A stretch of DNA of 64,000 nucleotides, taken from contig NZ_LR590469.1 in assembly GCF_901472495.1 (NCBI RefSeq), positions 1,736,001 to 1,800,000 of the forward strand. The letters run 5' to 3'. The position numbers were made by a program, and so were the translations under genes. Positions 36,771-45,929 of the stretch are shown here, piece after piece. Source of the DNA: Yersinia enterocolitica subsp. enterocolitica (GTDB lineage Bacteria; Pseudomonadota; Gammaproteobacteria; Enterobacterales; Enterobacteriaceae). Numbering within the stretch: the first letter of the stretch is position 1; every line of letters begins with the position of its first letter. The notes under the pieces are model-generated. The model worked only from the letters and a program-made list of their open reading frames with translations, had not been told where the DNA came from and did not search any database.

Positions 36771-38210
36771 ATGAGCAAAAAGAAAGGATTAACCACCGCA
36801 GCAGGCGCTCCCGTCGTTGATAATAATAATGTTGTGACGGCTGGCCGACGTGGCCCGATGTTGCTGCAAGATGTCTGGTTCCTGGAAAAACTGGCCCATT
36901 TTGATCGTGAAGTTATCCCGGAACGCCGCATGCATGCTAAAGGCTCTGGTGCTTACGGTACCTTCACCGTCACCCACGACATCACCCGATATACTCGCGC
37001 AAAAATTTTCTCTGAGATTGGTAAACAAACTGAAATGTTTGTGCGTTTCTCAACGGTAGCGGGCGAACGGGGTGCGGCCGATGCCGAACGTGATATCCGT
37101 GGTTTTGCCATGAAATATTACACTGAGGAAGGTAACTGGGATTTGGTCGGTAACGATACGCCGGTATTCTATTTACGTGATCCACTGAAATTCCCGGATC
37201 TGAATCACGTGGTTAAACGTGACCCACGCACCAACCTGCGTAACCCAACTTATAAGTGGGATTTCTTCTCGCAGCTGCCAGAATCGCTACACCAGCTCAC
37301 TATCGATTTCAGTGACCGTGGCCTGCCAAAATCATATCGCCATATGCACGGATTCGGCAGCCATACCTTCAGCTTTATCAATGCCGCCAATGAGCGCTTT
37401 TGGGTTAAATTCCATTTCCGCTGCCAGCAAGGCATTGAGAACCTTATGGATGATGAAGCTGAAAAACTGGTTGGTCAGGATCGTGAAAGTTCCCAACGTG
37501 ATCTGTATGAAGCCATTGAACGCGGTGATTTCCCGCGCTGGAATCTACAGATTCAGGTGATGCCAGAACATGAAGCATCACAAACCCCGTATAACCCATT
37601 CGATCTAACCAAAGTATGGCCGCACGGCGACTATCCATTGATTGATGTGGGTTTCTTCGAACTGAACCGCAATCCGGAAAACTACTTTGCCGAGGTAGAA
37701 CAGGCCTCATTTAACCCTGCCAACGTAGTGCCAGGGGTGAGTTTCTCTCCTGACCGTATGCTACAAGGCCGCCTCTTCTCTTACGGCGACGCGGCACGTT
37801 ATCGTTTGGGTGTGAACCATCATCAGATCCCAGTGAACAGTGCTAAATGCCCATTCCATAATTATCATCGCGACGGTGCCATGCGCGTTGATGGTAACAG
37901 TGGTAATACAGCGACTTATGAGCCAAACAGCTTTGGTCTGTTCCAGGAGCAACCTGATTTCAGCGAGCCACCATTAACCCTGGAGGGAGCGGCAGATCAC
38001 TGGAATCACCGGGAAGATGATGATTACTACTCCCAACCACGGGCATTATTTAACTTGCTCAGCGCAGAAGAGCATCAGCGGATGTTTACTCGTATTGCCG
38101 GTGAGTTATCACAGGTTCCGGAAGAAATTCAGCGCCGTCAGGTAGCACTGTTTGAGAAAGTACATCCAGATTATGGCGCTGGGGTGAAGCAGGCGCTGGG
38201 ATTAAATTAG
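36771..38210 (+). CDS. katA: Monofunctional haem catalase (small-subunit type)
   Basis: This 479-aa cytoplasmic catalase disproportionates hydrogen peroxide. The distal histidine is in RRMHAKGSGAYG, the asparagine in GNDTPVFYLRDP, and the proximal haem tyrosine in RLFSYGDAARYRLG. The length fits clade 3 small-subunit catalases, which are lacking in E. coli K-12 but common in Yersinia. Two ATGs are adjacent at 36768 and 36771; GGAGAAAATG fits the second slightly better. A structured repeat starts about 20 bases after its stop codon. Confidence 0.93.
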   Translation: MSKKKGLTTAAGAPVVDNNNVVTAGRRGPMLLQDVWFLEKLAHFDREVIPERRMHAKGSGAYGTFTVTHDITRYTRAKIFSEIGKQTEMFVRFSTVAGERGAADAERDIRGFAMKYYTEEGNWDLVGNDTPVFYLRDPLKFPDLNHVVKRDPRTNLRNPTYKWDFFSQLPESLHQLTIDFSDRGLPKSYRHMHGFGSHTFSFINAANERFWVKFHFRCQQGIENLMDDEAEKLVGQDRESSQRDLYEAIERGDFPRWNLQIQVMPEHEASQTPYNPFDLTKVWPHGDYPLIDVGFFELNRNPENYFAEVEQASFNPANVVPGVSFSPDRMLQGRLFSYGDAARYRLGVNHHQIPVNSAKCPFHNYHRDGAMRVDGNSGNTATYEPNSFGLFQEQPDFSEPPLTLEGAADHWNHREDDDYYSQPRALFNLLSAEEHQRMFTRIAGELSQVPEEIQRRQVALFEKVHPDYGAGVKQALGLN

Positions 38211-38230
38211 GGTTATTGTTGTAGTCGATT

Positions 38231-38463
38231 TGGTGATCAGGCTCGGTTGATGGTTGCAAGGTGATCAGTTTCGGTTGTTATGAGTTCAGTAATTAACTTA
38301 CCTCTGTAGCCTCAACCGCCAAAGGGGTCACAAGCGCGTGACCCCCTTGGAACCCCTGCGCTTGCGCACGTATTGCTGGCCCACTTCGTGGGTGCCCTCG
38401 GTTCATCATTTCGCTGACGGGACGGCTTTATTCGCGTCCCTGCTCATGACGCCTAAATCTGCC
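38231..38463 (+). repeat. Structured repeat, copy A (between catalase and menE)
   Basis: The copy begins with two tandem modules GGTGATCAG-n-TCGGTTG (38233 and 38262). Next comes GTTCAG...CTTACCTCTG and CTCAACCG, then three hairpins: GGGGTCAC/GTGACCCC (38324-38345), TGCGC-TT-GCGCA (38357-38368) and CCCAC-TTC-GTGGG (38380-38392). It ends near the sequence GACGCCTAAATCTGCC. It aligns with the reverse strand of copy C but lacks an internal piece of about 85 bases. Its right end forms the 3' end of the menE coding sequence. It is not a known REP or ERIC element to me. Confidence 0.75.
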
Positions 38464-39827
38464 ACCCCGCGCCTTGATACCTTAATCCCCCCCGTTTTAA
38501 GCTCTGCCGGTAAGCGATAAAAAGCCACCGGCCGCTGGAATGCCGCCAATTGTGGCGCTAACCAATCCGCTAATACGGCGTCATTCACCGAATCATCAGC
38601 ATCAAGCACAGCAACAGGGCGGTGACCGAATTCAGTGTCGGCGACAGGAATAACAAAAGCTTGCTGTACTCCCGGATATTGCAGTAAAACTCGTTCAATA
38701 TCCTCAGGTTGAATGCCCTCACCGCCGCTGAAAAATAGATTATCCAGCCGCCCCAGAATACGTAATTCGCCTTGCTGCCATTCACCACGATCACGGGTAT
38801 GGAACCAACCATCACTGTCAGTCAGAGGCTGTAACTGCCCCTGCTGCCAATAACCGGCGGCCAGACACGCGGCTTTCACCCAGACTTCGCCCTCGACTAA
38901 TTTCACCTGTCGTCCTTCCAGCGCGACACCAACACCAGGCAAACCATCAGCGCGTTTAGCACACACAGTTGAAGCTGATTCCGTCAGGCCGTAGCCACAC
39001 CAGCAGCGAATTCCGCGCGCTTCGGCTTGCTCAGTCAGCGCAGTAGGGATAGTCGCGCCCCCGAGTAACACCTCTTTCAAGCTAAGTGGCTGTTCTGCAC
39101 TTTCAAGCAAGCGCCAAAGCTGGGTTGGCACCAACGAGGCATGGCTGCAACCTGCCAGCGCATCAGATAACGATACACCCGCTTGCACAGCAAGGGCCGC
39201 TCCGGCACTTAACCAGCGCCAGACAATGCCCTGCCCGGAGACATGAAATAGCGGCAATGATAGCAACCAGCAATCATTAGCTGTGAAATCCATTAATCGC
39301 AATACACCATCGGCACTGGCCAGATGCGCCGCCAATGTGTGCACTGCCGCTTTGGGTAACCCTGAAGAGCCGGAGGTCAGTGTCATGGTCGCCAGCCGTT
39401 GGCTATCCCATGTCAGGATATTTTCCGTCGAATGTACCCTGGTGAGATGCAGTGGAGTAAAACTTAGCTGTGCAGGCAATGGTTCGGCCAGATTCAGCAT
39501 AAAATCAATATCGAGCTGCGGCAAAAGTTGCGTCAACAGTGATTCTGGCAATTGAGGGTTAAGCGGTAAAACACGCGCGGCGCACTGCAATGCAGCCAGA
39601 TACGCCAGCAACAATGAATAACTGTTTTTACCGCGCAGCACCACGCCACAACCGGGGGTGACACCTTGCTGTTGCAAGCCAGCGGCCAGATTATCAATAT
39701 CAGTGGCTAACTGTTGCCAACTGATCCGTTGCGCCCCCGAGCGAATTGCCGTCGCCCGAGGTTGCAGATTGGCCCAATGTTGCCATGGAAATATATCCTT
39801 CCAAGGCCAATTATTTAGCTGTGCCAT
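38406..39827 (-). CDS. menE: o-Succinylbenzoate-CoA ligase MenE with repeat-derived C-terminus
   Basis: MenE activates o-succinylbenzoate to its CoA thioester in menaquinone synthesis. It is an ANL-family enzyme; the ATP loop is LTSGSSGLPKAAVHT, and the adenylate-binding motif is CGYGLTESAS. The late hinge reads LFFSGGEGIQPEDIE and the catalytic lysine is in KTGGIKVSR. After that, the last 20 residues (GVADLGVMSRDANKAVPSAK) are encoded by structured repeat copy A instead of the usual short family tail. The start overlaps menC by 13 bases. As the tail follows the catalytic lysine, the enzyme is probably functional. Confidence 0.92.
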   Translation of the reverse strand: MAQLNNWPWKDIFPWQHWANLQPRATAIRSGAQRISWQQLATDIDNLAAGLQQQGVTPGCGVVLRGKNSYSLLLAYLAALQCAARVLPLNPQLPESLLTQLLPQLDIDFMLNLAEPLPAQLSFTPLHLTRVHSTENILTWDSQRLATMTLTSGSSGLPKAAVHTLAAHLASADGVLRLMDFTANDCWLLSLPLFHVSGQGIVWRWLSAGAALAVQAGVSLSDALAGCSHASLVPTQLWRLLESAEQPLSLKEVLLGGATIPTALTEQAEARGIRCWCGYGLTESASTVCAKRADGLPGVGVALEGRQVKLVEGEVWVKAACLAAGYWQQGQLQPLTDSDGWFHTRDRGEWQQGELRILGRLDNLFFSGGEGIQPEDIERVLLQYPGVQQAFVIPVADTEFGHRPVAVLDADDSVNDAVLADWLAPQLAAFQRPVAFYRLPAELKTGGIKVSRRGVADLGVMSRDANKAVPSAK

Positions 39828-40786
39828 AGCACATCCAGTTGATCGACAGTCACCACCGGCAGCGTGCTATCCGGCCACTGACGGATACATTGCGCCTGCA
39901 TCAGACTCAATGTATCCAGCCCCGGCACTGTTGCTGGGGTTAGCCAATCCGCCAGGCGAGCCAACTGAGTCAAACCCAAACTCGACTCAATACTGGAGCT
40001 AATCACCGCCTCTAATCCTGCTTGATGCGCTTGCTGCACCAATTGCTGGCAACGCGCGATACTACCCACCAGCGTCGGTTTGATGATAATCGCGGCCACA
40101 CCCGGTTCGGCTTCCACCTGGAAATCCGCCTCGCGCACACTTTCATCCCAGGCAATAGCAATGCCGGTGTCACGGGCAAACTCACGGGATTCGGCACGGG
40201 TTTTACACGGTTCTTCCAGAAACGCGATGCGTGAGCGCAATTCAGGATTAACATATTTGGCAAAACCATCTGCTTTAGCCCGCGTCCAACTGCGATTGGC
40301 ATCCAGCCGCAGTTTCAAATCAGGCAAAGCCTCCAGCAGCACATTGACAATCATGCCATCGCGCACCGCTTCATATAACCCAACTTTCACCTTGGCAACT
40401 TTCTCGCCCGGTAATGCTTGTAACACGGCGAACAGCTCATCAGGGTCACCGGTACACAGTGGTGCTTTGCGGTAATCGGCCGACAGTGGCAATAATTTCT
40501 CAAGCTCCGCCAACGCGCAACTGAGGCCAAAAGCCACCGAGGGCAAGGGGCCGAGATCAAGCTCCTCGCCATTCACCCAGCGCGGTAACTCAGCGATTGC
40601 AGCAGCTTGTGCCTCAGGCAACGTTTCCTGGCTGAACTCTGGCAGGGGGGCAATTTCGCCCCAGCCGGTCTGCTCGCCTTGTTGCAATTTCACCAACAAT
40701 CCATCGCGACTTTTTAGCCGCTGATGCCGCAGTATCACCCCCGCTTCCATCGGGATGCTATAGCGGTAAAGTGTGGCCGCGCGCAT
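39815..40786 (-). CDS. menC: o-Succinylbenzoate synthase MenC
   Basis: MenC dehydrates SHCHC to o-succinylbenzoate and belongs to the enolase superfamily. The catalytic lysine pair is in KVKVGLYE, the metal ligands in LRLDANRSW, AFLEEPC and AWDESVRE, and the second lysine in IIKPTLVG. Length 323 aa, near E. coli (320). Its start overlaps the menB stop by one base (TAATG), so translation is coupled. Confidence 0.96.
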   Translation of the reverse strand: MRAATLYRYSIPMEAGVILRHQRLKSRDGLLVKLQQGEQTGWGEIAPLPEFSQETLPEAQAAAIAELPRWVNGEELDLGPLPSVAFGLSCALAELEKLLPLSADYRKAPLCTGDPDELFAVLQALPGEKVAKVKVGLYEAVRDGMIVNVLLEALPDLKLRLDANRSWTRAKADGFAKYVNPELRSRIAFLEEPCKTRAESREFARDTGIAIAWDESVREADFQVEAEPGVAAIIIKPTLVGSIARCQQLVQQAHQAGLEAVISSSIESSLGLTQLARLADWLTPATVPGLDTLSLMQAQCIRQWPDSTLPVVTVDQLDVLWHS

Positions 40787-41643
40787 TACGGATTACGCTT
40801 GAATTTGCTGAAGTCTGGCTGGCGTTTCTCATTGAATGCGTTACGCCCTTCCTGACCTTCGTCAGTCATATAGAACAACATGGTGGCGTTACCGGCCAGC
40901 TCTTGCAAGCCCGCCTGCCCATCGCAGTCGGCATTTAATGCGGCTTTCAAGCAGCGCAGTGCCATTGGGCTGTTTTGCAGCATTTCACGACACCAGCGCA
41001 CCGTCTCTTTTTCCAGAGAAGCAAGCGGTACTACCGTGTTCACCAGCCCCATATCCAATGCTTGTTTAGCATCATACTGGCGGCATAAAAACCAGATTTC
41101 GCGCGCTTTTTTCTGGCCGACAATGCGAGCCATATATGCCGCACCCCAACCACCATCAAATGAACCCACTTTTGGCCCAGTCTGGCCGAAAATAGCATTA
41201 TCAGCAGCAACAGTGAGGTCACACATCATATGTAATACATGACCGCCGCCAATAGAATAACCGGCAACCATTGCTACAACTGGTTTCGGACAAGTACGAA
41301 TTTGACGCTGGAAATCCAGCACATTCAGATGATGGGTACCGCTCGCATCCTGATAACCGCCGTAGTCACCGCGGACTTTCTGATCACCGCCGGAGCAGAA
41401 GGCTTTTTCACCTTCACCGGTCAAAATGATGACACCAATATTGTCATCATAGCGGGCATCAGCCAGCGCCTGAATCATCTCTTTAACTGTTAACGGACGG
41501 AATGCATTACGCACATGAGGGCGGTTGATGGTTATCTTGGCGATCCCATCACTGGATTTGTGATAGCGAATATCTTCAAACCCAGCGGAGCAATCTTGCC
41601 ATTCAATGGCGGCGTACAGTTGTTCTTCGCTCGGATAAAGCAT
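40786..41643 (-). CDS. menB: 1,4-Dihydroxy-2-naphthoyl-CoA synthase MenB
   Basis: MenB is a crotonase-family enzyme that closes the naphthoquinone ring. The ATG at 41643 follows AAAGGA by nine bases and gives 285 aa starting MLYPSEEQLY, the E. coli length; the longer open frame only reads through the menH end. The CoA-binding and catalytic segments CSGGDQKVRGDYGGY and GYSIGGGHVLHMMCDL, and GPKVGSFDGGWGA, are all present. Confidence 0.97.
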   Translation of the reverse strand: MLYPSEEQLYAAIEWQDCSAGFEDIRYHKSSDGIAKITINRPHVRNAFRPLTVKEMIQALADARYDDNIGVIILTGEGEKAFCSGGDQKVRGDYGGYQDASGTHHLNVLDFQRQIRTCPKPVVAMVAGYSIGGGHVLHMMCDLTVAADNAIFGQTGPKVGSFDGGWGAAYMARIVGQKKAREIWFLCRQYDAKQALDMGLVNTVVPLASLEKETVRWCREMLQNSPMALRCLKAALNADCDGQAGLQELAGNATMLFYMTDEGQEGRNAFNEKRQPDFSKFKRNP

Positions 41644-41656
41644 AGTAAGCATTCCT

Positions 41657-42481
41657 TTAACGGGATGGTGGTAAAAATGATGATAGTGGTAAAAATGAAG
41701 ACTGCGATAAAAATGAAAGCACCAGCGCAGCAAAAGCCCCAGGGTTCGCCCGATGCGCATTGTGCCCTGCGCGGGCCAGTGTCCGTAATGGCAACTTGTA
41801 TTGATGAGCCACTTGCTGGAATTTGTGGTCACGTTCACCACACAGATAGGTGTACGGGACACTCAGGCATTGCAGAGCCGGTAATAGCCAGGGCTGATGC
41901 CCAAGTGAGGTGGCTTCGAGCATATCCGCCACCGCCGGGCCATGATTATTGGCTCGCACCGCGACCAATTGCTCCCGTTGCTGCGAATCCAAATCAGCAA
42001 ATACATCCTGCTGATACCAGTCAGCCAACACCTGTGGCAAAAGTTCGTGACGAAAGCGCTGTGCCCATTGGCAATCTTGCTCAAAGCGCGCTTTTCGCAG
42101 CTCATCGCTTTCCAGACCGAGATTACCCCCTTCGACCAGCAGCCCTTGCAAACCAACCTTATGACCATAGCAGGCGTGATACATCGCAATTCTGCCGCCT
42201 AAAGAATAGCCCGCCAGCCAATATTCGCGAATGCCATTAGCCTGCAATGTTTCGCTTATCTGGCGGCTGATATCTTCAAAGCCAGTGGTAGTCAGAGCGA
42301 CAGAGTTACCGTGTCCCGGCAAGTCGATAAGCAGTGAAGGGTAATCGCCGCATAATTCCGCCACCGGTAGCCAGTCCTGACCACTGCCCAATAAACCATG
42401 CAGCCAGACCAGCCACGGCCCAGTATGTTGCCGTGCCGGAGATTGGGGATGTGGGTCGAGCTTACAGCATGCCAGCGTCAT
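41657..42481 (-). CDS. menH: SHCHC synthase MenH
   Basis: MenH eliminates pyruvate from SEPHCHC in menaquinone synthesis. It is an alpha/beta-hydrolase: the nucleophile serine is in LAGYSLGGRIAMYHA, the oxyanion region in WLHGLLGSG, and the catalytic histidine in RAGHNAHRANP. The product is 274 aa, longer than the E. coli 252 aa. The extra C-terminal SQSSFLPLSSFLPPSR is low-complexity and encoded by tandem 18-base units. The start overlaps the menD stop by four bases (ATGA). Confidence 0.93.
   Translation of the reverse strand: MTLACCKLDPHPQSPARQHTGPWLVWLHGLLGSGQDWLPVAELCGDYPSLLIDLPGHGNSVALTTTGFEDISRQISETLQANGIREYWLAGYSLGGRIAMYHACYGHKVGLQGLLVEGGNLGLESDELRKARFEQDCQWAQRFRHELLPQVLADWYQQDVFADLDSQQREQLVAVRANNHGPAVADMLEATSLGHQPWLLPALQCLSVPYTYLCGERDHKFQQVAHQYKLPLRTLARAGHNAHRANPGAFAALVLSFLSQSSFLPLSSFLPPSR
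41668..41721. repeat. Three imperfect 18-base tandem units in the menH end
   Basis: The plus strand shows three consecutive units of the form nnnNGNTAAAAATGANGA, with TAAAAATGA shared by all three. They encode the serine/phenylalanine/leucine-rich tail of MenH and lie immediately before the menB ribosome-binding site. Confidence 0.6.
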
Positions 42482-44151
42482 AATTGGGCTACCTGTTGTA
42501 CCAGTTGTTGCAGTGTTTCTGCCCCCTGACTCGGCGGCACCTCTATTTCAATCAGTGTGACTCCACCACGTAGCCAGCATTGATCTACTTGCTGTTTGAG
42601 CATCAACCCGCTTTCTGGCCGGGAATAACCTAAACCGAACATCGCAGCAGCATGTTCAAAACTCACATTCTGCGGCATGCAATAAAAACGCTGACGGTCA
42701 GCTTCTGGTGTCGGAAGCAGAGAGAAAATCTGCCCGCCATTATTGTTCACCACCAGTAGCACCGTAGGAGCGGAACTTTGGCGCAATAGCGCCAGAGCAT
42801 TAAGGTCATAAAGCGCCGATAAATCCCCAACTATCGCCAGCGTTGGCTTAGCGGTGGCGCGCTGGACACCGGCGGCGGTCGATAACAAACCATCAATCCC
42901 GCTGGCCCCGCGATTACTGTAAACCGGATACCCCGCAGGCAACTGCCCCAGCGCATCAATCAAACGGACAATCAAGCTGTTGCCGACAAAAAGTTGGCCG
43001 TTTTCCGGTAACAATTCGGCCAAGCGATGGGCCACTGCCGCCTCACTGAATTGTTCGTTCAACGCTTGTTCAACATGCGCATGAGCGTTTTCCGACCATA
43101 TAATCAACTCGGAAGCCCAGGGTGTGCGGCGTAGTGCCGGATGTTGTTCTAACCACTCATTCACCGGAGAGATAATCCGGCGACCACGGTGATTCGCCGG
43201 ATCAAGACGACCCGCGATGCTATCCACCAGCCAGTATTCTTGCGGCTGGCATTGTGCCTGCCACTGCAACAAGCGTTTACCGGTTAAGCTACTGCCAAAC
43301 TGTAAGACTATCTGTGCCTGAGCCAGCACGCGTTGCGCACCTGGGTGTGCGAGCCACAAGTCGGCACAAGGTAGCGGTTGGCCAGTTTGCGACAGCACAT
43401 CGCCAATCAGAGGCCAGCCGAGTAGTTCAGCCCATTGCGCCAACTGTTCGCCCTCTTCGGCGGTCATGCGCCCGGCAATCACCACACCACGCTTTTGCCG
43501 CCAGAACAACCAGTCGGCTTGCTCTATTTGCGGCAGAGGACGAGATTGGCGCAGCCAGGGATGGCAATCTTGCCACCAGTCACCCAAGGTGGCAGACCAG
43601 TCGGCATAGCATTGTTCATCACCACCATAAAGCGGTTCAGCAAATGGGCAGTTAACATGCAAGCCGCCGTGGTGCAATTGCGCCATCGCACTGTCGATGG
43701 TTGAAACCAGCCAACTGGCAGGAATATCCGGTGTGGGGCGAGGCAGATTAAGGCTGACGGCCGGATGGCTGGCGAACATGCCTGGCTGGCGAATCGCTTG
43801 ATTGGCACCGCAATCAATTAATTCTGGTGGGCGATCGGCGGTCAATAAGATTAAGCGCTCACCGGTAAGCCCGGCTTCAATTAAGGCCGGATAAAGATTA
43901 GCCGCCGCAGTGCCGGAAGTGACAATCACCGCCACCGGTTCAGTTGAAGCTTTCGCCAAACCCAATGCCAAATGCCCCAAGCCGCGCTCATCAAAATGAG
44001 TATGGCAAACCAGCGACGGATTAGCCGCCGCCGCCAAGGTGAGCGGCGTCGAACGGGAACCCGGAGCAATACAGATATGCTGCACACCGTGGCGACTCAA
44101 CGCCTCCAGTAGTAATGCCGCCCAACGACGGTTAAAAACGCTTGTCGACAT
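42478..44151 (-). CDS. menD: SEPHCHC synthase MenD
   Basis: MenD is a thiamine-diphosphate enzyme that adds succinic semialdehyde, from 2-oxoglutarate, to isochorismate. The N-terminal region has CIAPGSRSTPLTLAAA and HFDERGLGHLALGLAKAS, with the cofactor glutamate in VIVTSGTAAANLYPALIEA. The C-terminal ThDP/Mg domain has GDLSALYDLNAL and VVNNNGGQIFSLLP. Length 557 aa matches the family. The start at 44151 lies 228 bases from the menF stop, a wider gap than in E. coli. Confidence 0.97.
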   Translation of the reverse strand: MSTSVFNRRWAALLLEALSRHGVQHICIAPGSRSTPLTLAAAANPSLVCHTHFDERGLGHLALGLAKASTEPVAVIVTSGTAAANLYPALIEAGLTGERLILLTADRPPELIDCGANQAIRQPGMFASHPAVSLNLPRPTPDIPASWLVSTIDSAMAQLHHGGLHVNCPFAEPLYGGDEQCYADWSATLGDWWQDCHPWLRQSRPLPQIEQADWLFWRQKRGVVIAGRMTAEEGEQLAQWAELLGWPLIGDVLSQTGQPLPCADLWLAHPGAQRVLAQAQIVLQFGSSLTGKRLLQWQAQCQPQEYWLVDSIAGRLDPANHRGRRIISPVNEWLEQHPALRRTPWASELIIWSENAHAHVEQALNEQFSEAAVAHRLAELLPENGQLFVGNSLIVRLIDALGQLPAGYPVYSNRGASGIDGLLSTAAGVQRATAKPTLAIVGDLSALYDLNALALLRQSSAPTVLLVVNNNGGQIFSLLPTPEADRQRFYCMPQNVSFEHAAAMFGLGYSRPESGLMLKQQVDQCWLRGGVTLIEIEVPPSQGAETLQQLVQQVAQL

Positions 44152-44379
44152 GGTTCGCCCAAAAGTCAGTTAACAGACACTGCGACCCCGATAATCAACG
44201 TGAGGAACTAAACTATCCGCTGAAAAAGCCCTGAGTGACTGATTAATGGTTAAATTTTTACCGTTATCTACAACAAAACCGGTTTGCATTGGCCCTGTTT
44301 GACAGTTTACACCCGCAGCATAGGAGCCACAATCCGCCCACATAATTTGTACGGTTAACAACTCAGTGAGTGCGGTTAA

Positions 44380-45741
44380 TTACTGCATTTTATTATTAAC
44401 AGACTTAATATTTACTAGCAAAGTACGTAACCCTGCCGATTTATTGTTAATTTCCTGCCATTCTTGTTCTGCATCAGAACCGGCAACAATACCAGCACCG
44501 GCATACAGATGAATCTGTTTATCCTCCACCCATGCCGAACGCAATGTCACACTAAATTCAGTTTGCTTGAGAGAAAGATAACCGGCAGAACCGGCATACC
44601 AACCACGAGAAAAAGGCTCGTTTTCTGTAATAAACTGCCGGGCAACATTGCGCGGTAACCCCGCCACCGCAGCCGTTGGTTGTAGCCGGTGTAAGCAGTC
44701 AGCATCATTAGCATGATTAAGTTGCGCATGGATACAGCGGCGTAAATGCTGCACTTTACGTAGGCGGATGACTTCAGGCGGCATGACATCCACCGCGACC
44801 ACCCCGCCTTGCAAACGCTGGCAAATATCATCGACTACCAGCAAATTCTCACGTTGATTCTTTTCATCATGCATCAACCAATCAGCCAATTCAGTGGCAT
44901 GAGCGATATCGTCATCATTTGACGTGGTTCCTGCCAACGCTTCTGTTTCCAGATGTTGAAGCTGGCGCAAATACAGGCGCTCAGGGCTGGAACCCAAAAA
45001 TGCCCGCAAACCATCAAAGCGCAGCATAAAGTGAAAACAATGATGATTCACCTGACGGCTGGCGGCCATAAAAGCCCCGCACGAGAGAGGCTTATCCAGC
45101 ATCAAGCGGGTCGTCCGAGCCAGGACTACCTTCTCCATTTTTTGTTGCTCAATGTTGCCCAATGCCTGTTCAATCAGGCGGCTCCACTGCGGATATTCCG
45201 GCATATGGCTGGCAGCTTCAACCACCACGTCCAATGCAGGCAAAGGTTCGGCGGCAACCAGTTGATCAATAAAGGCAATGGCGAGCAAAGCATCTTGCGC
45301 AAGGGAGTCGTCACTGACCAAATTTAGGGTCAAATAGGTATTTTTACCGCGCCGTAAAATTTCGATACGCGGTAAAAACAAGAAACTGGTCTGGGTTTGT
45401 TGGGGCGAATCAGGAGAGGGTTCGACAATACTGACCGGCTCAAAAGCATTCAGCCCCCACACACGCAACCCCGCAACAGCGCGGTGCTGTTGGATAAATT
45501 GATCAGCCGATTGTACGTCGTTGAATTGCCGGGTTTGACCACAGACTGCGGCCTCTTCATGACCTTCACGATGATGCCAATAAAATTGAGGAAAATGATA
45601 TTGAGCGGCAAGCCATTCAAGCAATTGATTTCCCACTTGTCCCGGCGCGGGCAAGATAATTTGCCGAATACCGGCCTGGTCAGGGAAGTCAGCACGTAAC
45701 TTTTGCCGTAATTCGCCTAACAAACCAGAAAGTTGCTTCAC
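44380..45741 (-). CDS. menF: Isochorismate synthase MenF
   Basis: MenF converts chorismate to isochorismate for menaquinone. Chorismate-binding features include KVVLARTTRLML, ETEALAGTTSNDDD, the metal and general-acid region HDEKNQRENLLVV, LQPTAAVAGLP and RGWYAGSAGYL. I use the GTG at 45741, five bases after CGAGG; a GTG two codons upstream is possible. It is the first gene of the men operon, and a frameshifted autotransporter lies upstream of it. Confidence 0.94.
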   Translation of the reverse strand: MKQLSGLLGELRQKLRADFPDQAGIRQIILPAPGQVGNQLLEWLAAQYHFPQFYWHHREGHEEAAVCGQTRQFNDVQSADQFIQQHRAVAGLRVWGLNAFEPVSIVEPSPDSPQQTQTSFLFLPRIEILRRGKNTYLTLNLVSDDSLAQDALLAIAFIDQLVAAEPLPALDVVVEAASHMPEYPQWSRLIEQALGNIEQQKMEKVVLARTTRLMLDKPLSCGAFMAASRQVNHHCFHFMLRFDGLRAFLGSSPERLYLRQLQHLETEALAGTTSNDDDIAHATELADWLMHDEKNQRENLLVVDDICQRLQGGVVAVDVMPPEVIRLRKVQHLRRCIHAQLNHANDADCLHRLQPTAAVAGLPRNVARQFITENEPFSRGWYAGSAGYLSLKQTEFSVTLRSAWVEDKQIHLYAGAGIVAGSDAEQEWQEINNKSAGLRTLLVNIKSVNNKMQ

Positions 45742-45878
45742 GACCACCTCGGCAAATCAACAGAAAGAGTGGGATTATACGGGGCATGAATAATAAGAAA
45801 AGTCAGATTGAAAAGTTATTGTTACTTATCACACTAATATTTGATATTGATGCAAACCTTTACCTCTTAATAGGGGGA

Positions 45879-45902
45879 AAGGGCAGGAATAACCCTGCCC
45901 TT
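45879..45902 (-). terminator. Terminator after the autotransporter
   Basis: AAGGGCAGG (45879-45887) and CCTGCCCTT (45894-45902) form a perfect 9-bp stem 28 bases past the autotransporter stop. On the reverse strand it runs into TTCCCCC rather than a long T tract, so its efficiency is uncertain. Confidence 0.6.
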
Positions 45903-45929
45903 AAAATGGATTAAACTCTTTCAGTTATA

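Noticed and set aside
38231..38463. CRISPR array
   Set aside because: The repeats are few, unequal and hairpin-based, with no regular spacers and no cas genes.
44152..44379. Possible 57-63 aa gene between menD and menF (44170-44361, reverse)
   Set aside because: No signal peptide, no clear ribosome-binding site and no family recognised; kept as an unexplained widened gap.
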